Shown: piece after piece, positions 8,797 through 17,840 of the stretch
How positions within the stretch are numbered: the stretch's first letter is position 1
Layout: every line of letters begins with the position of its first letter
From: Yeosuana aquiaggeris
Lineage (GTDB): Bacteria; Bacteroidota; Bacteroidia; Flavobacteriales; Flavobacteriaceae
NCBI RefSeq assembly: GCF_044003965.1
Contig: NZ_JBAWKC010000003.1
Span: 372,001-436,000, forward strand
Length of the DNA stretch: 64,000 bases
Direction of reading: 5' to 3'
The notes under the pieces: generated by a model
The model's database searches: none
What the model saw: the letters and a program-made list of their open reading frames with translations, nothing else
What the model was told of the DNA's origin: nothing
Program-made: the position numbers and the translations under genes

Positions 8797-9944
8797 TATT
8801 TATTGGTATTTTGTTGAAGGTAGAAATCTTGTAATTTATTTACATTAGAAATAATATCGTAACCATTTCCAATTATTAAATTTTTTGTGTCAGCTTTAGG
8901 CATGTTATTCTTTTTAATATCCATTATTTTTTCAGCCCAAAACTCCGGAGATTTATCTAATGATATAAATTCGATTAAGTCTGTTATTTTTACTTCTTCA
9001 GAAATAGTATCAGCAGCCAATATTGGCGTACCAGAAGACTGCGCTTCAATTAAAGTAACGGGTAAACCTTCATATATTGACGGAAAAACAAAGACATCCA
9101 TTGTTTGAAGCAATTCGACGATATCGTCGCGAACGCCTAAGAAAAATATATCTTCATAAATAGCAAGATTCTTTGCTTCATTTTCTATTTTCCTCTTTAA
9201 AGGCCCCTCACCAATTAAAATTAATTTACTATTTGGATTTTTTTTTAAAAGTTGTGCAAATATATTGAGTAAAAAACTATGGTTTTTCTGGCTATCAAAG
9301 CGGCCTATATGACCAATTACAATGGACTCTTTTAAATTAAATTTTTCTTTGTATTCTTTTTCAATCTCAGAATTATATTGAAATTTTTCTGAATCAATCG
9401 CATTATTCATCCTTTCAAAAGAAGTGTTTCCGAATAACCAGTTTCCAGCTTTTTGTCCACATGAAAAATAATGTGTGGGATATTTGTTAATTCGCCTTCT
9501 CAAAAAAAGCTTAATGATGTGTTTTAAAACTTCGCTTACATCTACATTATTTCTAATAATAGTTCTTAAACTAAAGGTATCGAGGGCAATATGCGCATGT
9601 GCTATTCTACATGGAATATTAAACTCTCTAGCAATTTTTAATGGAAAGCAACTAAATGTATTTATATGCGAATGCACTATACTATAGTCATTATGCGCGT
9701 CAAAAAGAGCTCTTAATTTTTTATAATAAGATTTGGGATAAAACGGGTTTATCGAAGGTAGTTTATAGATGTTTCCACCCAAAGCTTTTATCTCATCATC
9801 ATAAGCCGCTTTTTTGTTTCGGTGTACTAAAAAGTCAAACTGAATCTTACTTCTATCTATCTTTCGATAATAGTTCATAATCATCGATTCAGCCCCCCCT
9901 CTGTCCATAATCGTAAAAACTTGTAAAACTCTTATTGGTGTCAT
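8796..9944 (-). CDS. Glycosyltransferase family 4 (EpsF-like)
   Basis: The 382-residue GT-B enzyme starts TPIRVLQVFTIMDRGGAESM and has HSHINTFSCFP, VIGHIGRFDSQKNHSF and PSIYEGLPVTLIEAQSSGT at the expected positions for acceptor and donor domains. It closely resembles the gene at 6254-7399 along its whole length, so the two probably arose by duplication around the CapK-like gene. It presumably transfers a sugar to the growing repeat unit in the cytoplasm. Its stop and the next gene's start share one base, as do its start and the stop of the gene upstream. Confidence 0.88.
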   Translation of the reverse strand: MTPIRVLQVFTIMDRGGAESMIMNYYRKIDRSKIQFDFLVHRNKKAAYDDEIKALGGNIYKLPSINPFYPKSYYKKLRALFDAHNDYSIVHSHINTFSCFPLKIAREFNIPCRIAHAHIALDTFSLRTIIRNNVDVSEVLKHIIKLFLRRRINKYPTHYFSCGQKAGNWLFGNTSFERMNNAIDSEKFQYNSEIEKEYKEKFNLKESIVIGHIGRFDSQKNHSFLLNIFAQLLKKNPNSKLILIGEGPLKRKIENEAKNLAIYEDIFFLGVRDDIVELLQTMDVFVFPSIYEGLPVTLIEAQSSGTPILAADTISEEVKITDLIEFISLDKSPEFWAEKIMDIKKNNMPKADTKNLIIGNGYDIISNVNKLQDFYLQQNTNK

Positions 9945-10834
9945 TACAAGTTATTTTTGGTTTTTATTCTTATATAAATATTCAATAACACACCAAAGGG
10001 AATGGCTAAAAAAGTAACCATTTTTTTTGGAGATTCCTGTAAAAACCTGCCATTTTTTATAAACATCGAACTGGACACATAATGAATGGCGTTTTTAAAT
10101 ACTTCTTTAAAATTAGTAGCCAATAACATTCTATTTTTTCTTGAAAAAGCAAAACCCTGTGGATGCCTTCTGTATTGTTTGAGCATATTTCGGCTGGAGC
10201 CATCTTCTAAATACTCCACAATACAGAGTACCTCATTTATTGGGAACAGTTTGTAATCTTGATCTATGAGTTTATATAAATAGCCTAACGGCACAAAACG
10301 TTCACCTTCAAAAATAGGGTAGGGCGGGTATTTTTTAACTATTTCAGTTCTAAGAACCAGCTTTTTATCACCTTTAACGCCATGCTTTTCATAGATTTCG
10401 CTAAGAGTAGTTTCATTTAAATCATTGGGCATTTTAGATCCTATTATTTTTCCATTGTTATTTGCATCAAGTCCAACTAATCCGGCAAACTTATTGTAAT
10501 TTTTAATTTTTTCCCAATTATCCAGTATTTTTTCAATGGCATCGTCTGGCATAAAATCGTCACTATCAATACAGGTATTTAATTTTGTTTTTATTAACCT
10601 ATAAGCTGCATTATGAGCACCATGCATCCCTTGATTTTTTTGATAATAGTAGTTGATTTCAATTTTATTCTCATTAATCCAAGATTGCACGAGCTCTTTA
10701 GTGTTATCTGTAGAGCCATCGTCAATGATTAGCCAAATAAAGTCGTTTTTAGTTTGCCTTAATAAGCTTTGATAGCATTGGTCAAGACAATAGGCTCTGT
10801 TATAAGCTGGGGTAAATACTGTAATTGTTTTCAT
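9944..10834 (-). CDS. Glycosyltransferase family 2
   Basis: The 296-residue inverting GT-A enzyme has ITVFTPAYNRAYCLDQCYQS at the N-terminus, then IDDGSTD (about residues 37-43) and the metal-binding DSDD segment (CIDSDDFMPDDA, near residue 92). A hydrophobic C-terminal stretch suggests membrane association. It likely adds one sugar of the repeat unit. The start overlaps nothing upstream, with an 18-base gap from the EpsG-like gene, and its stop overlaps the next start by one base. Donor and linkage cannot be inferred. Confidence 0.88.
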   Translation of the reverse strand: MKTITVFTPAYNRAYCLDQCYQSLLRQTKNDFIWLIIDDGSTDNTKELVQSWINENKIEINYYYQKNQGMHGAHNAAYRLIKTKLNTCIDSDDFMPDDAIEKILDNWEKIKNYNKFAGLVGLDANNNGKIIGSKMPNDLNETTLSEIYEKHGVKGDKKLVLRTEIVKKYPPYPIFEGERFVPLGYLYKLIDQDYKLFPINEVLCIVEYLEDGSSRNMLKQYRRHPQGFAFSRKNRMLLATNFKEVFKNAIHYVSSSMFIKNGRFLQESPKKMVTFLAIPFGVLLNIYIRIKTKNNL

Positions 10835-10852
10835 AGTTGATTTTTTTTATTT

Positions 10853-11950
10853 TTATCCCCAGAAAAAATAATACATAAAATAAGTGAAAGAGAAATAAAG
10901 AACCATTACCTTTCCAATCATTAAATGTTGATTAATAAAGAAGCGTTCTTTCAAAAGCGGGTATATTATTACTATAGCCATCATAAACCAAGACAAATAG
11001 GCAAATCTATTAGAATAATTAGCATTAATTACTAAAATCCAAAAACCATTACATATTAAATAAGTATTAAGTAGCTGAAAGTAAATTTGGTCGACAAACT
11101 TCTTTTTAAGCACAAAATACCATCCGGCAAAAACAGCAAATGTGCTGTGAAAAAGAAAATCCCATCGAAAACCTGTTTGAGAAAAAGTGCCTGCTTCAGC
11201 TTGACTAGTTAAATATCCCGCGAGTCTATCGTCACCTCCAAATCCTAAATTAGCAAATAGTGAAACCCAAACAGTTCCCAATGTAAGAGATAAAGGAATG
11301 CATAATAACCAAATTTTAAAATATACTTTTGGATTATTAAAATAAGATGTTGCAATGAAAGCAAAAATTGGTAATAATGTTGTTTTATGAAAAAGAACTG
11401 CAATTAAAAAGAACAGACTCATTACTACTTTATTTCTTTGATAAGTAACTCCCCATAAAAAAAGGGAACATGCAGCTCCGTTTCTCATTCCATTAACTCC
11501 ATAGGTCCAAAATGAAAATGAAATAATAAACATAAAAAAAGCATAAAACCAATACTCCTTAAAGTACAGTTTAGAAATACGATACATTGGAAAGATGTAA
11601 ATAACGGCACAAACAGTAAAGAAAGTGTGTATTGAAGTTATACTAGCCATGGCTTTCATAAATATATGCCAACCATAATCATTTGCATCATTTATAGGAG
11701 CCCCATTAGCATATGCTAAATACGATTTGTAATAATTCGTGGTATCACCAAACCTTGCGCTAATAGGTCTTTGTCCAATATGGATTATTAAAAAAAACAA
11801 TAAAAGATAACCTATGAAATTAATATAAACTAAGTTTTTTTTATCATCTAAGTCCAAAATTAATGCATGAAAAAAGGTAAAAAGAGCTAAAAAAAAAGAC
11901 AGATTAAGATACAATGGATAGTACCAATCTATGGGTACTAGAGTATTCAT
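10853..11950 (-). CDS. EpsG-family membrane protein, probable polysaccharide polymerase
   Basis: This 365-residue protein is almost wholly hydrophobic, with about nine to ten predicted membrane segments and a loop carrying GDTTNYYKSY followed by WHIFMKAM. That arrangement fits the EpsG family of Wzy-like polymerases, which join lipid-linked repeat units on the periplasmic side. It is the only polymerase candidate in the locus, and a flippase gene lies upstream in the same strand run. It is 1 base from the SGNH-like gene. Family assignment is from topology and these loop motifs, so it is less certain than the glycosyltransferases. Confidence 0.75.
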   Translation of the reverse strand: MNTLVPIDWYYPLYLNLSFFLALFTFFHALILDLDDKKNLVYINFIGYLLLFFLIIHIGQRPISARFGDTTNYYKSYLAYANGAPINDANDYGWHIFMKAMASITSIHTFFTVCAVIYIFPMYRISKLYFKEYWFYAFFMFIISFSFWTYGVNGMRNGAACSLFLWGVTYQRNKVVMSLFFLIAVLFHKTTLLPIFAFIATSYFNNPKVYFKIWLLCIPLSLTLGTVWVSLFANLGFGGDDRLAGYLTSQAEAGTFSQTGFRWDFLFHSTFAVFAGWYFVLKKKFVDQIYFQLLNTYLICNGFWILVINANYSNRFAYLSWFMMAIVIIYPLLKERFFINQHLMIGKVMVLYFSFTYFMYYFFWG

Positions 11951-11951
11951 A

Positions 11952-12878
11952 TTATTGTTGCTTTTTTAAACTATTTTCAATTAAATCACATAAGTCTTTA
12001 GTAAATATTTTTCCTGAATATTTATCTAAATGATGGCCGTCATAAGTTTTATAAATCTTATCGATTTTAGTGAAATTAAAATAGGGAATATTTTGATTTT
12101 TTGTTAGTGAATCTATGATTCCATCAAATTCAGGGTAAAAATATTCTTCATATCCTAAAAATTCTTTACTTATTGGCATTCTAAGTAAAAATACTTTACC
12201 AAAGTTACTTAATCGTTTCATCAAAGTATCCAAACTTTGTATTCTTAGGGGAGATAATTCATAATTATCTATATCCCTTAGGTACATGGCTATTTGGTTT
12301 TTACTCCACTCATTATAAACAGCCTCACTTTTTGGCAGATTAGTTTCTTCTAACCAACCATCCTTGTGTAAGGTAGAACTTTTTCTAAACATGCCTTTAA
12401 AATGAAAAAACGAGATATTTTTTATTAAATATTCGTAATTAGGATTTATATCCACAAAATTCATGTTGTGGGGAGGTTGATCGGCTTCTCTAAATTCACC
12501 TTTTTTATTGTCATAATTTTTTCTGGAAGCTATCATATCTGGAGTTATTGATATAATAAAAATGCCATTATTTGATGTGGTATCCAATTTTTTAAAAATA
12601 CTTTTATTATACAAAGGGCCAATTACTGCTTGAGCAATTGTAAACCCAAAGTTAAGTATTGGCAGGTCATATCCTTTTCCTTCAAAATAATTGTCAATTA
12701 CACTCGGCTGTATCCCTTGGAAACCTCTTGAATCAGCAATTATCATTGATTTTGCCTTAGGTGTTGTGAATTTTTCATAAAAGTAATCTACATTACCACC
12801 ATAATTAACTAGAACTACGGTAATAATGCTCAAACAGATAGCAAAAAAGATGGTTAGTTTTATTATAAATACCTTCAT
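11952..12878 (-). CDS. SGNH-like membrane-anchored acyltransferase partner (DltD/AlgJ-like)
   Basis: The 308-residue protein has one N-terminal membrane segment (about residues 6-25), then IIADSRGFQGIQPS, in which Ser50 sits in a GDS-like block I. Near the C-terminus DGHHLDKYSG (about residues 280-289) offers the Asp and His of an SGNH triad. This layout, a membrane anchor plus extracytoplasmic SGNH domain, matches partners of MBOAT acyltransferases such as DltD or AlgJ/AlgX that move an acyl group onto a cell-surface polymer. The MBOAT gene lies directly upstream, 6 bases away. Whether it is a transferase or an esterase is not visible in the sequence. Confidence 0.7.
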   Translation of the reverse strand: MKVFIIKLTIFFAICLSIITVVLVNYGGNVDYFYEKFTTPKAKSMIIADSRGFQGIQPSVIDNYFEGKGYDLPILNFGFTIAQAVIGPLYNKSIFKKLDTTSNNGIFIISITPDMIASRKNYDNKKGEFREADQPPHNMNFVDINPNYEYLIKNISFFHFKGMFRKSSTLHKDGWLEETNLPKSEAVYNEWSKNQIAMYLRDIDNYELSPLRIQSLDTLMKRLSNFGKVFLLRMPISKEFLGYEEYFYPEFDGIIDSLTKNQNIPYFNFTKIDKIYKTYDGHHLDKYSGKIFTKDLCDLIENSLKKQQ

Positions 12879-12884
12879 AATTAT

Positions 12885-14333
12885 CTAAAATTGAAAATAA
12901 ATAAATGATTCCGAACTTCTGCCAAAAATCACAATAAAGAAAAACAGCGTAATGTATGATGACCATCTTACATACGCATTATAATGACTTATTTCAAAAT
13001 CATGTTTTTTCATTCTATGAATCCATTCAACAAAAAGAAAAATAGATATTAAACCAACGGCCACAATTACATCGGTGCTTAAATACCCTATTGGGTAATC
13101 CAATAGACTTGTCGAGAAAATTTTTCCGTAATAACTAAATGCAACGGAAATATTATCAGCTCTAAAAATAAAATCTGTTAACATTACGAGCATGAATAGC
13201 AGAAACATTTTATAAAATTCTTTAAATGATGGCAGAAACTTGCCATTGGCAACAATATACGAACTATTCATTTTACCGGAATACACCAAAGGAACAAAAT
13301 AAAGACCATGAAGTAATCCGAACACAATATATGTCCAGTTCGCCCCATGCCAAAATCCAACCAAAATAAAAGTAGCTATAATTGAGATTGCCAGCCCCCT
13401 TTTTTGGTATCTTCTTAAAGTGAATGAAAGTGGCGTAAAAACATAATCCATCATCCAAGACGTTAATGATATGTGCCATTTTTTCCACATATCACTAATA
13501 TTTGTTGAATAAAACGGAGTTGCAAAATTACGGCTAAGATTGATTCCGAATAGTTTTGAAATACCGATCGCCATATTTGAATACCCTGAAAAATCAGCAT
13601 AAACTTGTATGGCATAAAAAAATCCTCCTATCAATAACACACTTCCTGATTTATCTTCATAACTATTGAATATTGGGTTAGCAATAGCAGCACAATTTTC
13701 TGCCACTACTACTTTGGCAAACAGCCCCCATAATATTTGACGTAACCCATCTACGGATTGAGCATAGGAAAATTCTCTTTTAATTTGGATTTGAGGCATA
13801 AAGCCTTTTAACCTTTCTATTGGGCCTGAAAGTAATTTCGGAAAAAAGGCAATAAAAACCGAAAACTCTAGTAAGTCTTCACTCGGGTCTATCTCTTCAT
13901 TATATACATCGATAATATAGCCTATGGTCTGAAAAGTAAAAAAACTTATACCTAATGGAAGCAAAATTGAAAGCGTGCTATAGCTTAGATCAGAGTAAAA
14001 CACATTCAATACTTTATAAAAGCCTTCATAGAAAAAATTGAAATACTTGAAGTACAATAGCAACCCAATATTAAATACTAGTCCGGCATTTAAAAATCTT
14101 TTCTGTAATTTTTCATTATGCGAAAGATTACGGATTTTAATGCCCAAATAATAATTAACTAATATGCTTGCTATTAACAGAAACACAAACCTCCAATCAG
14201 CCCAAACATAAAAAATAAAACTTGATATTAATAGTAGTATGTTTTGTAATAAGGCCGTTTTTTTAAAAACAAACCAATAGAGTATTAGCACTATAATTAA
14301 AAATATGACAAAATCAAATGAATTAAAAATCAT
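12885..14333 (-). CDS. MBOAT family O-acyltransferase (AlgI/DltB-like)
   Basis: This 482-residue multi-pass protein shows the MBOAT signatures: SFFTFQTIGYIIDVY, FPKLLSGPIER, a conserved FSGYSNMAIG, WKKWHISLTSWMMDYVFTPL (His287) and GFWHGANW (His329, the presumed catalytic histidine). Members such as AlgI and DltB pass an acyl group across the inner membrane to a polysaccharide or teichoic acid. It is followed by the SGNH-like gene and preceded by an acyl carrier protein gene and two adenylation enzymes. The donor is therefore more likely an ACP-bound amino acid or other acid than acetyl-CoA. Operon spacing is 10 bases from the ACP gene. Confidence 0.93.
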   Translation of the reverse strand: MIFNSFDFVIFLIIVLILYWFVFKKTALLQNILLLISSFIFYVWADWRFVFLLIASILVNYYLGIKIRNLSHNEKLQKRFLNAGLVFNIGLLLYFKYFNFFYEGFYKVLNVFYSDLSYSTLSILLPLGISFFTFQTIGYIIDVYNEEIDPSEDLLEFSVFIAFFPKLLSGPIERLKGFMPQIQIKREFSYAQSVDGLRQILWGLFAKVVVAENCAAIANPIFNSYEDKSGSVLLIGGFFYAIQVYADFSGYSNMAIGISKLFGINLSRNFATPFYSTNISDMWKKWHISLTSWMMDYVFTPLSFTLRRYQKRGLAISIIATFILVGFWHGANWTYIVFGLLHGLYFVPLVYSGKMNSSYIVANGKFLPSFKEFYKMFLLFMLVMLTDFIFRADNISVAFSYYGKIFSTSLLDYPIGYLSTDVIVAVGLISIFLFVEWIHRMKKHDFEISHYNAYVRWSSYITLFFFIVIFGRSSESFIYFQF

Positions 14334-14343
14334 ACTTTTAAAA

Positions 14344-14583
14344 TTAAATTTTTGATTGGATTACTGATACCAATGAACCCATATTTTTTAACTTGTTTAA
14401 ATCGCGAATTTTGAATTTTATATTAAATTTATCTTCAATCTTGGTAATAATCATCATATGTGAAAGCGAATCCCACCCATCTACATCTTGTGCCGTCAAT
14501 TCATCTATCATTTCAAAATTATTGTGTTCCAATACTGATATTAAAACTTCTTTTATTTTATCTTTTACAATTTTGCTTTCCAT
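14344..14583 (-). CDS. Acyl carrier protein (DltC-like)
   Basis: This 79-residue four-helix carrier protein has the phosphopantetheine site DGWDSLSHM, with the attachment serine at position 39. The length and the DxWDSL pattern fit stand-alone carrier proteins such as DltC rather than the fatty-acid ACP, which usually reads DSLD. It should carry an acyl or aminoacyl group loaded by one or both adenylation enzymes upstream and present it to the MBOAT protein downstream. It sits 28 bases after the first adenylation gene and 10 bases before the MBOAT gene. Confidence 0.88.
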   Translation of the reverse strand: MESKIVKDKIKEVLISVLEHNNFEMIDELTAQDVDGWDSLSHMMIITKIEDKFNIKFKIRDLNKLKNMGSLVSVIQSKI

Positions 14584-14611
14584 AGTTTTACTTTTTTTAA
14601 ATTATATTATT

Positions 14612-16102
14612 TTAATCAAACATTTTTTTTAATTCATTCCTATCAATTTTTCCATTAACATTTAATGGAAAATTTTCTGCAAATTTTATTTGGGAAGGTA
14701 TCATGTAACTCGGTAAATGTTCTTTTAAATATTTAATAAAAATTGTTGTATCAAAATTCTCTGATTCAATTACCAACCCAATATTAGTTGTTCCAATTTT
14801 ATTTGTATAGGCTACCGCTACCACATTCGTTTTATCCAATCCCTTTTTTGCATATAATTCAATTTCTGATAATTCAACACGATAACCACCCTGTACTTTG
14901 GCTTGAAAATCGATCCTTCCTAAGAACATAATATCATCATCTTTATCCATATAGCACAAATCACCTGTTTTATAAAACCGGGTTCTTTTTCCTTTGTAAT
15001 CTATATAAAAAAATGCTTCTTCGTTTTTCTTTTGATTATTCCAATACCCGGGAGTTAAAAGTGATCCTGCCAAGCACAATTCTCCTTTTTCGCCAGTCTC
15101 CAAAATATTATTAGCTTCATCAATGATGATAACATCAACTGATTTCCATGGTTTTCCAATTGATACAATTCCATTATGGGATTTATCCTTTGATTCTACA
15201 CTTTTGTATTTATAACCAGTACATAGCATAGTACATTCAGTTGGGCCATATACGTTCATTATCTCCGTATTCGGCAATCTTTGAGCAAGTTCCTCCGTTA
15301 CATCTTGAGGCAAACCTTCTCCACAAAGCAAACAATACCTTAGATAAGGAGAATCAATTTCCTCAAAGTAAGGTCTTAGATAATGCAATATTGAAGGAAC
15401 CATTAAGGCATAAGTTAATTTTTCATCCTGTATCAATTCAAAAATATAATTGAATTTTATTTCATCTTTTGGAATGGTATATATTCTTGCCCCTTTAAGA
15501 ACTGGAAGCATGTAGGACATGACCGAGACGTCAAAGGTTAAGCCAAACATTTGCAGGCATCTGTCGTCCTTGTTAAGTTCAATTCCGAAATCATAAAAAG
15601 CTTCACGGAAAGCTATTAAATTATTAAATGTAATTGGAACCCCTTTAGGAATGCCGGTTGTACCAGATGTAAACAGAATGTACGCAGTGGATTCATTAGG
15701 AATGGTTTTAACTTTTGAGAGATCAAAATCGCCCGATAATGATTTTGATAAAACCGTATTTAATTTTTTAAAAGTTGGTTCATCCGAAGAATCTATTACA
15801 AAACTCAGATTGGTTTGGCTTATAATATTATTATTTCGCTCTTCTGGGCTTTCTAAATCGATTGGCACAAAAGATTTCCCTTCAAACCAAATAGCAAATA
15901 TTGCGGCATAGGTTTGTAAATCATTATTTGCGACTAGTCCAATTTGTATCTCATCGCTTGGGATTTTATCCTCTATTTCTCTTCTAATGCTAGAAATTGA
16001 AAAAGCTAAATCCTTATAGGTGTGCTCAACATGATTAATGACAAATGCCACTCTATCATGGTGTTGTAAAATGGAATTACATAGTTCTTGTTGCAAATTC
16101 AT
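14612..16102 (-). CDS. Stand-alone amino-acid adenylation enzyme (DltA-like)
   Basis: This 496-residue ANL-superfamily enzyme carries the adenylation core motifs: AYILFTSGTTGIPKG (ATP P-loop), NVYGPTECTM, YKTGDLCYMDKDDDIMFLGR, GGYRVELSEIE, and C-terminal NGKIDRNELKK with the catalytic lysine. There is no fused carrier or condensation domain, so like DltA it must load a separate carrier, presumably the neighbouring ACP. The hinge region has an extra glycine (QGGYRVEL) compared with its paralogue (QGFRVEL). Substrate is unknown; amino acid activation is inferred from similarity to NRPS and DltA domains. It lies 11 bases downstream of the second copy. Confidence 0.85.
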   Translation of the reverse strand: MNLQQELCNSILQHHDRVAFVINHVEHTYKDLAFSISSIRREIEDKIPSDEIQIGLVANNDLQTYAAIFAIWFEGKSFVPIDLESPEERNNNIISQTNLSFVIDSSDEPTFKKLNTVLSKSLSGDFDLSKVKTIPNESTAYILFTSGTTGIPKGVPITFNNLIAFREAFYDFGIELNKDDRCLQMFGLTFDVSVMSYMLPVLKGARIYTIPKDEIKFNYIFELIQDEKLTYALMVPSILHYLRPYFEEIDSPYLRYCLLCGEGLPQDVTEELAQRLPNTEIMNVYGPTECTMLCTGYKYKSVESKDKSHNGIVSIGKPWKSVDVIIIDEANNILETGEKGELCLAGSLLTPGYWNNQKKNEEAFFYIDYKGKRTRFYKTGDLCYMDKDDDIMFLGRIDFQAKVQGGYRVELSEIELYAKKGLDKTNVVAVAYTNKIGTTNIGLVIESENFDTTIFIKYLKEHLPSYMIPSQIKFAENFPLNVNGKIDRNELKKMFD

Positions 16103-16113
16103 TTTATTGAGTA

Positions 16114-17601
16114 TTAATTAAAAAGATTTTTCAATTTATTTCTATCGGTCTTTCCATTTGTGTTCAAAGGAAAGCTATCTATAAAGCGTATCTGACTTGG
16201 AATCATGTATTGGGGCATTTTCTTTTTCATATAGTCCAATAAATCATTCGTTTCGAACTTTTCGGATTCTATAACCAACCCAACCTCAGTAGTATTATTT
16301 AAATTATTGGGGAAAGCTATAGCAGCTATATTGGTTTTTTCAATGGCTTGTTTTGCGTGAAATTCAATTTCAGATAATTCAACCCTAAACCCTTGTATTT
16401 TTGCTTGAAAATCAACTCTACCTAAATACAGAATATCTCCGTCTTCGTCTATTCTGCATAGGTCTCCTGTTCTATAAAACCTAGTTTCGCTTCCGTTCTT
16501 TTCTTTGTAAAAGAAGACTTCTTTGTTTTTTTCTTCGTTTTTCCAATATCCTGGAGTTAACTGACTGCCACTTAAGCATAATTCTCCTTTTTCACCTGTA
16601 GGTACTTCATTGTTATTATCATCAACGATAATAGTAACAGTGTTTTTCATGTCTTTACCAACTGACAAAATACCGTTATCTGTTTTATTATTTGCTCCAC
16701 GCTTATAGGTGTAATCTGTGCAAAAAACAGTGCACTCCGTCGGTCCATATACGTTGGCAATAGAAGCATTTGGTATGCAATTGCTCCATTCTTCAGTTAT
16801 GTCTAATGGAAGTGCTTCTCCACAAAAGAGACTTAGTTTTACATTTTCGCAAAGAATCTCATTAAAATATGGTCTTAAATAGTGGAGTATTGAAGGGACC
16901 ATAGGAAGAATTGTTAAACCATGGTCTTCCATCAATTCATATATGTAGCTATATTTTATTTGGTCTTTTGGAATGGTATATATACAAGCTCCTTTAAGCA
17001 ATGGAAATAAATATGCCATTACTGAAAAATCAAATGTTAGCTCGAACATTTGTAAACATTTATCTTGATTATTATAAGGGTAATTTAGTTCCCAAAAGGC
17101 GTCAGTTAAACCTGCTAGATTACCGAAAGTGATAGGGACCCCTTTAGAAACACCAGTAGTACCAGAAGTAAACAAAATATAAGCAAGTGCATCATTTAAA
17201 AATTCATTAGGAGTTAAATCAATCTTTGTTTGATCCAATTTTTTGGTAAGTATTGTTTGATGACCGCTATATATTATACTTTTTGATGAATCAAGAATAG
17301 TTAGAATTTCTGCTTGTTTTATAATGGATGTATTTCTTTCTATTGGAAACTCAGGATTCAATGGAACATAAGCTTTTCCTTCCATCCATAATGCGATTAT
17401 GGAAGCATATGTTTGTACGTCATTATTGGATACGAGTCCAATATTGAGTTCGTTTTTTTTAGTTTTCTTTTTTAAAACCGCTCTAATATTAGATATTTCT
17501 TGAGCAAAATCTTTATAACTATAAAATACGTCATTTAAAAAAAATGCGTTGTTTTCGAAATTGTCTTGAATAGAATTTTGCAGGGTAGAAAGTAAGCTCA
17601 T
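16114..17601 (-). CDS. Stand-alone amino-acid adenylation enzyme, paralogue (DltA-like)
   Basis: The 495-residue protein is a tandem paralogue of the adjacent adenylation enzyme, with the same motif order: AYILFTSGTTGVSKG, NVYGPTECTVF, YRTGDLCRIDEDGDILYLGR, QGFRVELSEIE and NGKTDRNKLKN. All core residues look intact, so both copies are probably active. They may activate different acids for one carrier, or one may load another partner. It is the first gene of this sub-cluster, behind a 239-base gap that contains no obvious TAnnTTTG box on the minus strand, so transcription may come through from upstream. Substrate specificity needs structure-based comparison. Confidence 0.85.
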   Translation of the reverse strand: MSLLSTLQNSIQDNFENNAFFLNDVFYSYKDFAQEISNIRAVLKKKTKKNELNIGLVSNNDVQTYASIIALWMEGKAYVPLNPEFPIERNTSIIKQAEILTILDSSKSIIYSGHQTILTKKLDQTKIDLTPNEFLNDALAYILFTSGTTGVSKGVPITFGNLAGLTDAFWELNYPYNNQDKCLQMFELTFDFSVMAYLFPLLKGACIYTIPKDQIKYSYIYELMEDHGLTILPMVPSILHYLRPYFNEILCENVKLSLFCGEALPLDITEEWSNCIPNASIANVYGPTECTVFCTDYTYKRGANNKTDNGILSVGKDMKNTVTIIVDDNNNEVPTGEKGELCLSGSQLTPGYWKNEEKNKEVFFYKEKNGSETRFYRTGDLCRIDEDGDILYLGRVDFQAKIQGFRVELSEIEFHAKQAIEKTNIAAIAFPNNLNNTTEVGLVIESEKFETNDLLDYMKKKMPQYMIPSQIRFIDSFPLNTNGKTDRNKLKNLFN

Positions 17602-17840
17602 TTGGTTATTATTTTATATCAAATTATGTGCAAAAGTGAATTTTAATTGTACATTCTCTTAAGCACTATATTAGCACTCTAATAGCTTTAAATTTATTTA
17701 TGAGGGATGAAAAATAATACCGCTAACATACAGTATTTGGACGATTGTGCAATGTTTAATCTGTGAATTAACAATAATTTCGTTGTAAGAATAATTATGA
17801 CAGCGATGGAATAGAAATTGGACATTTTGATTAACTAAAT

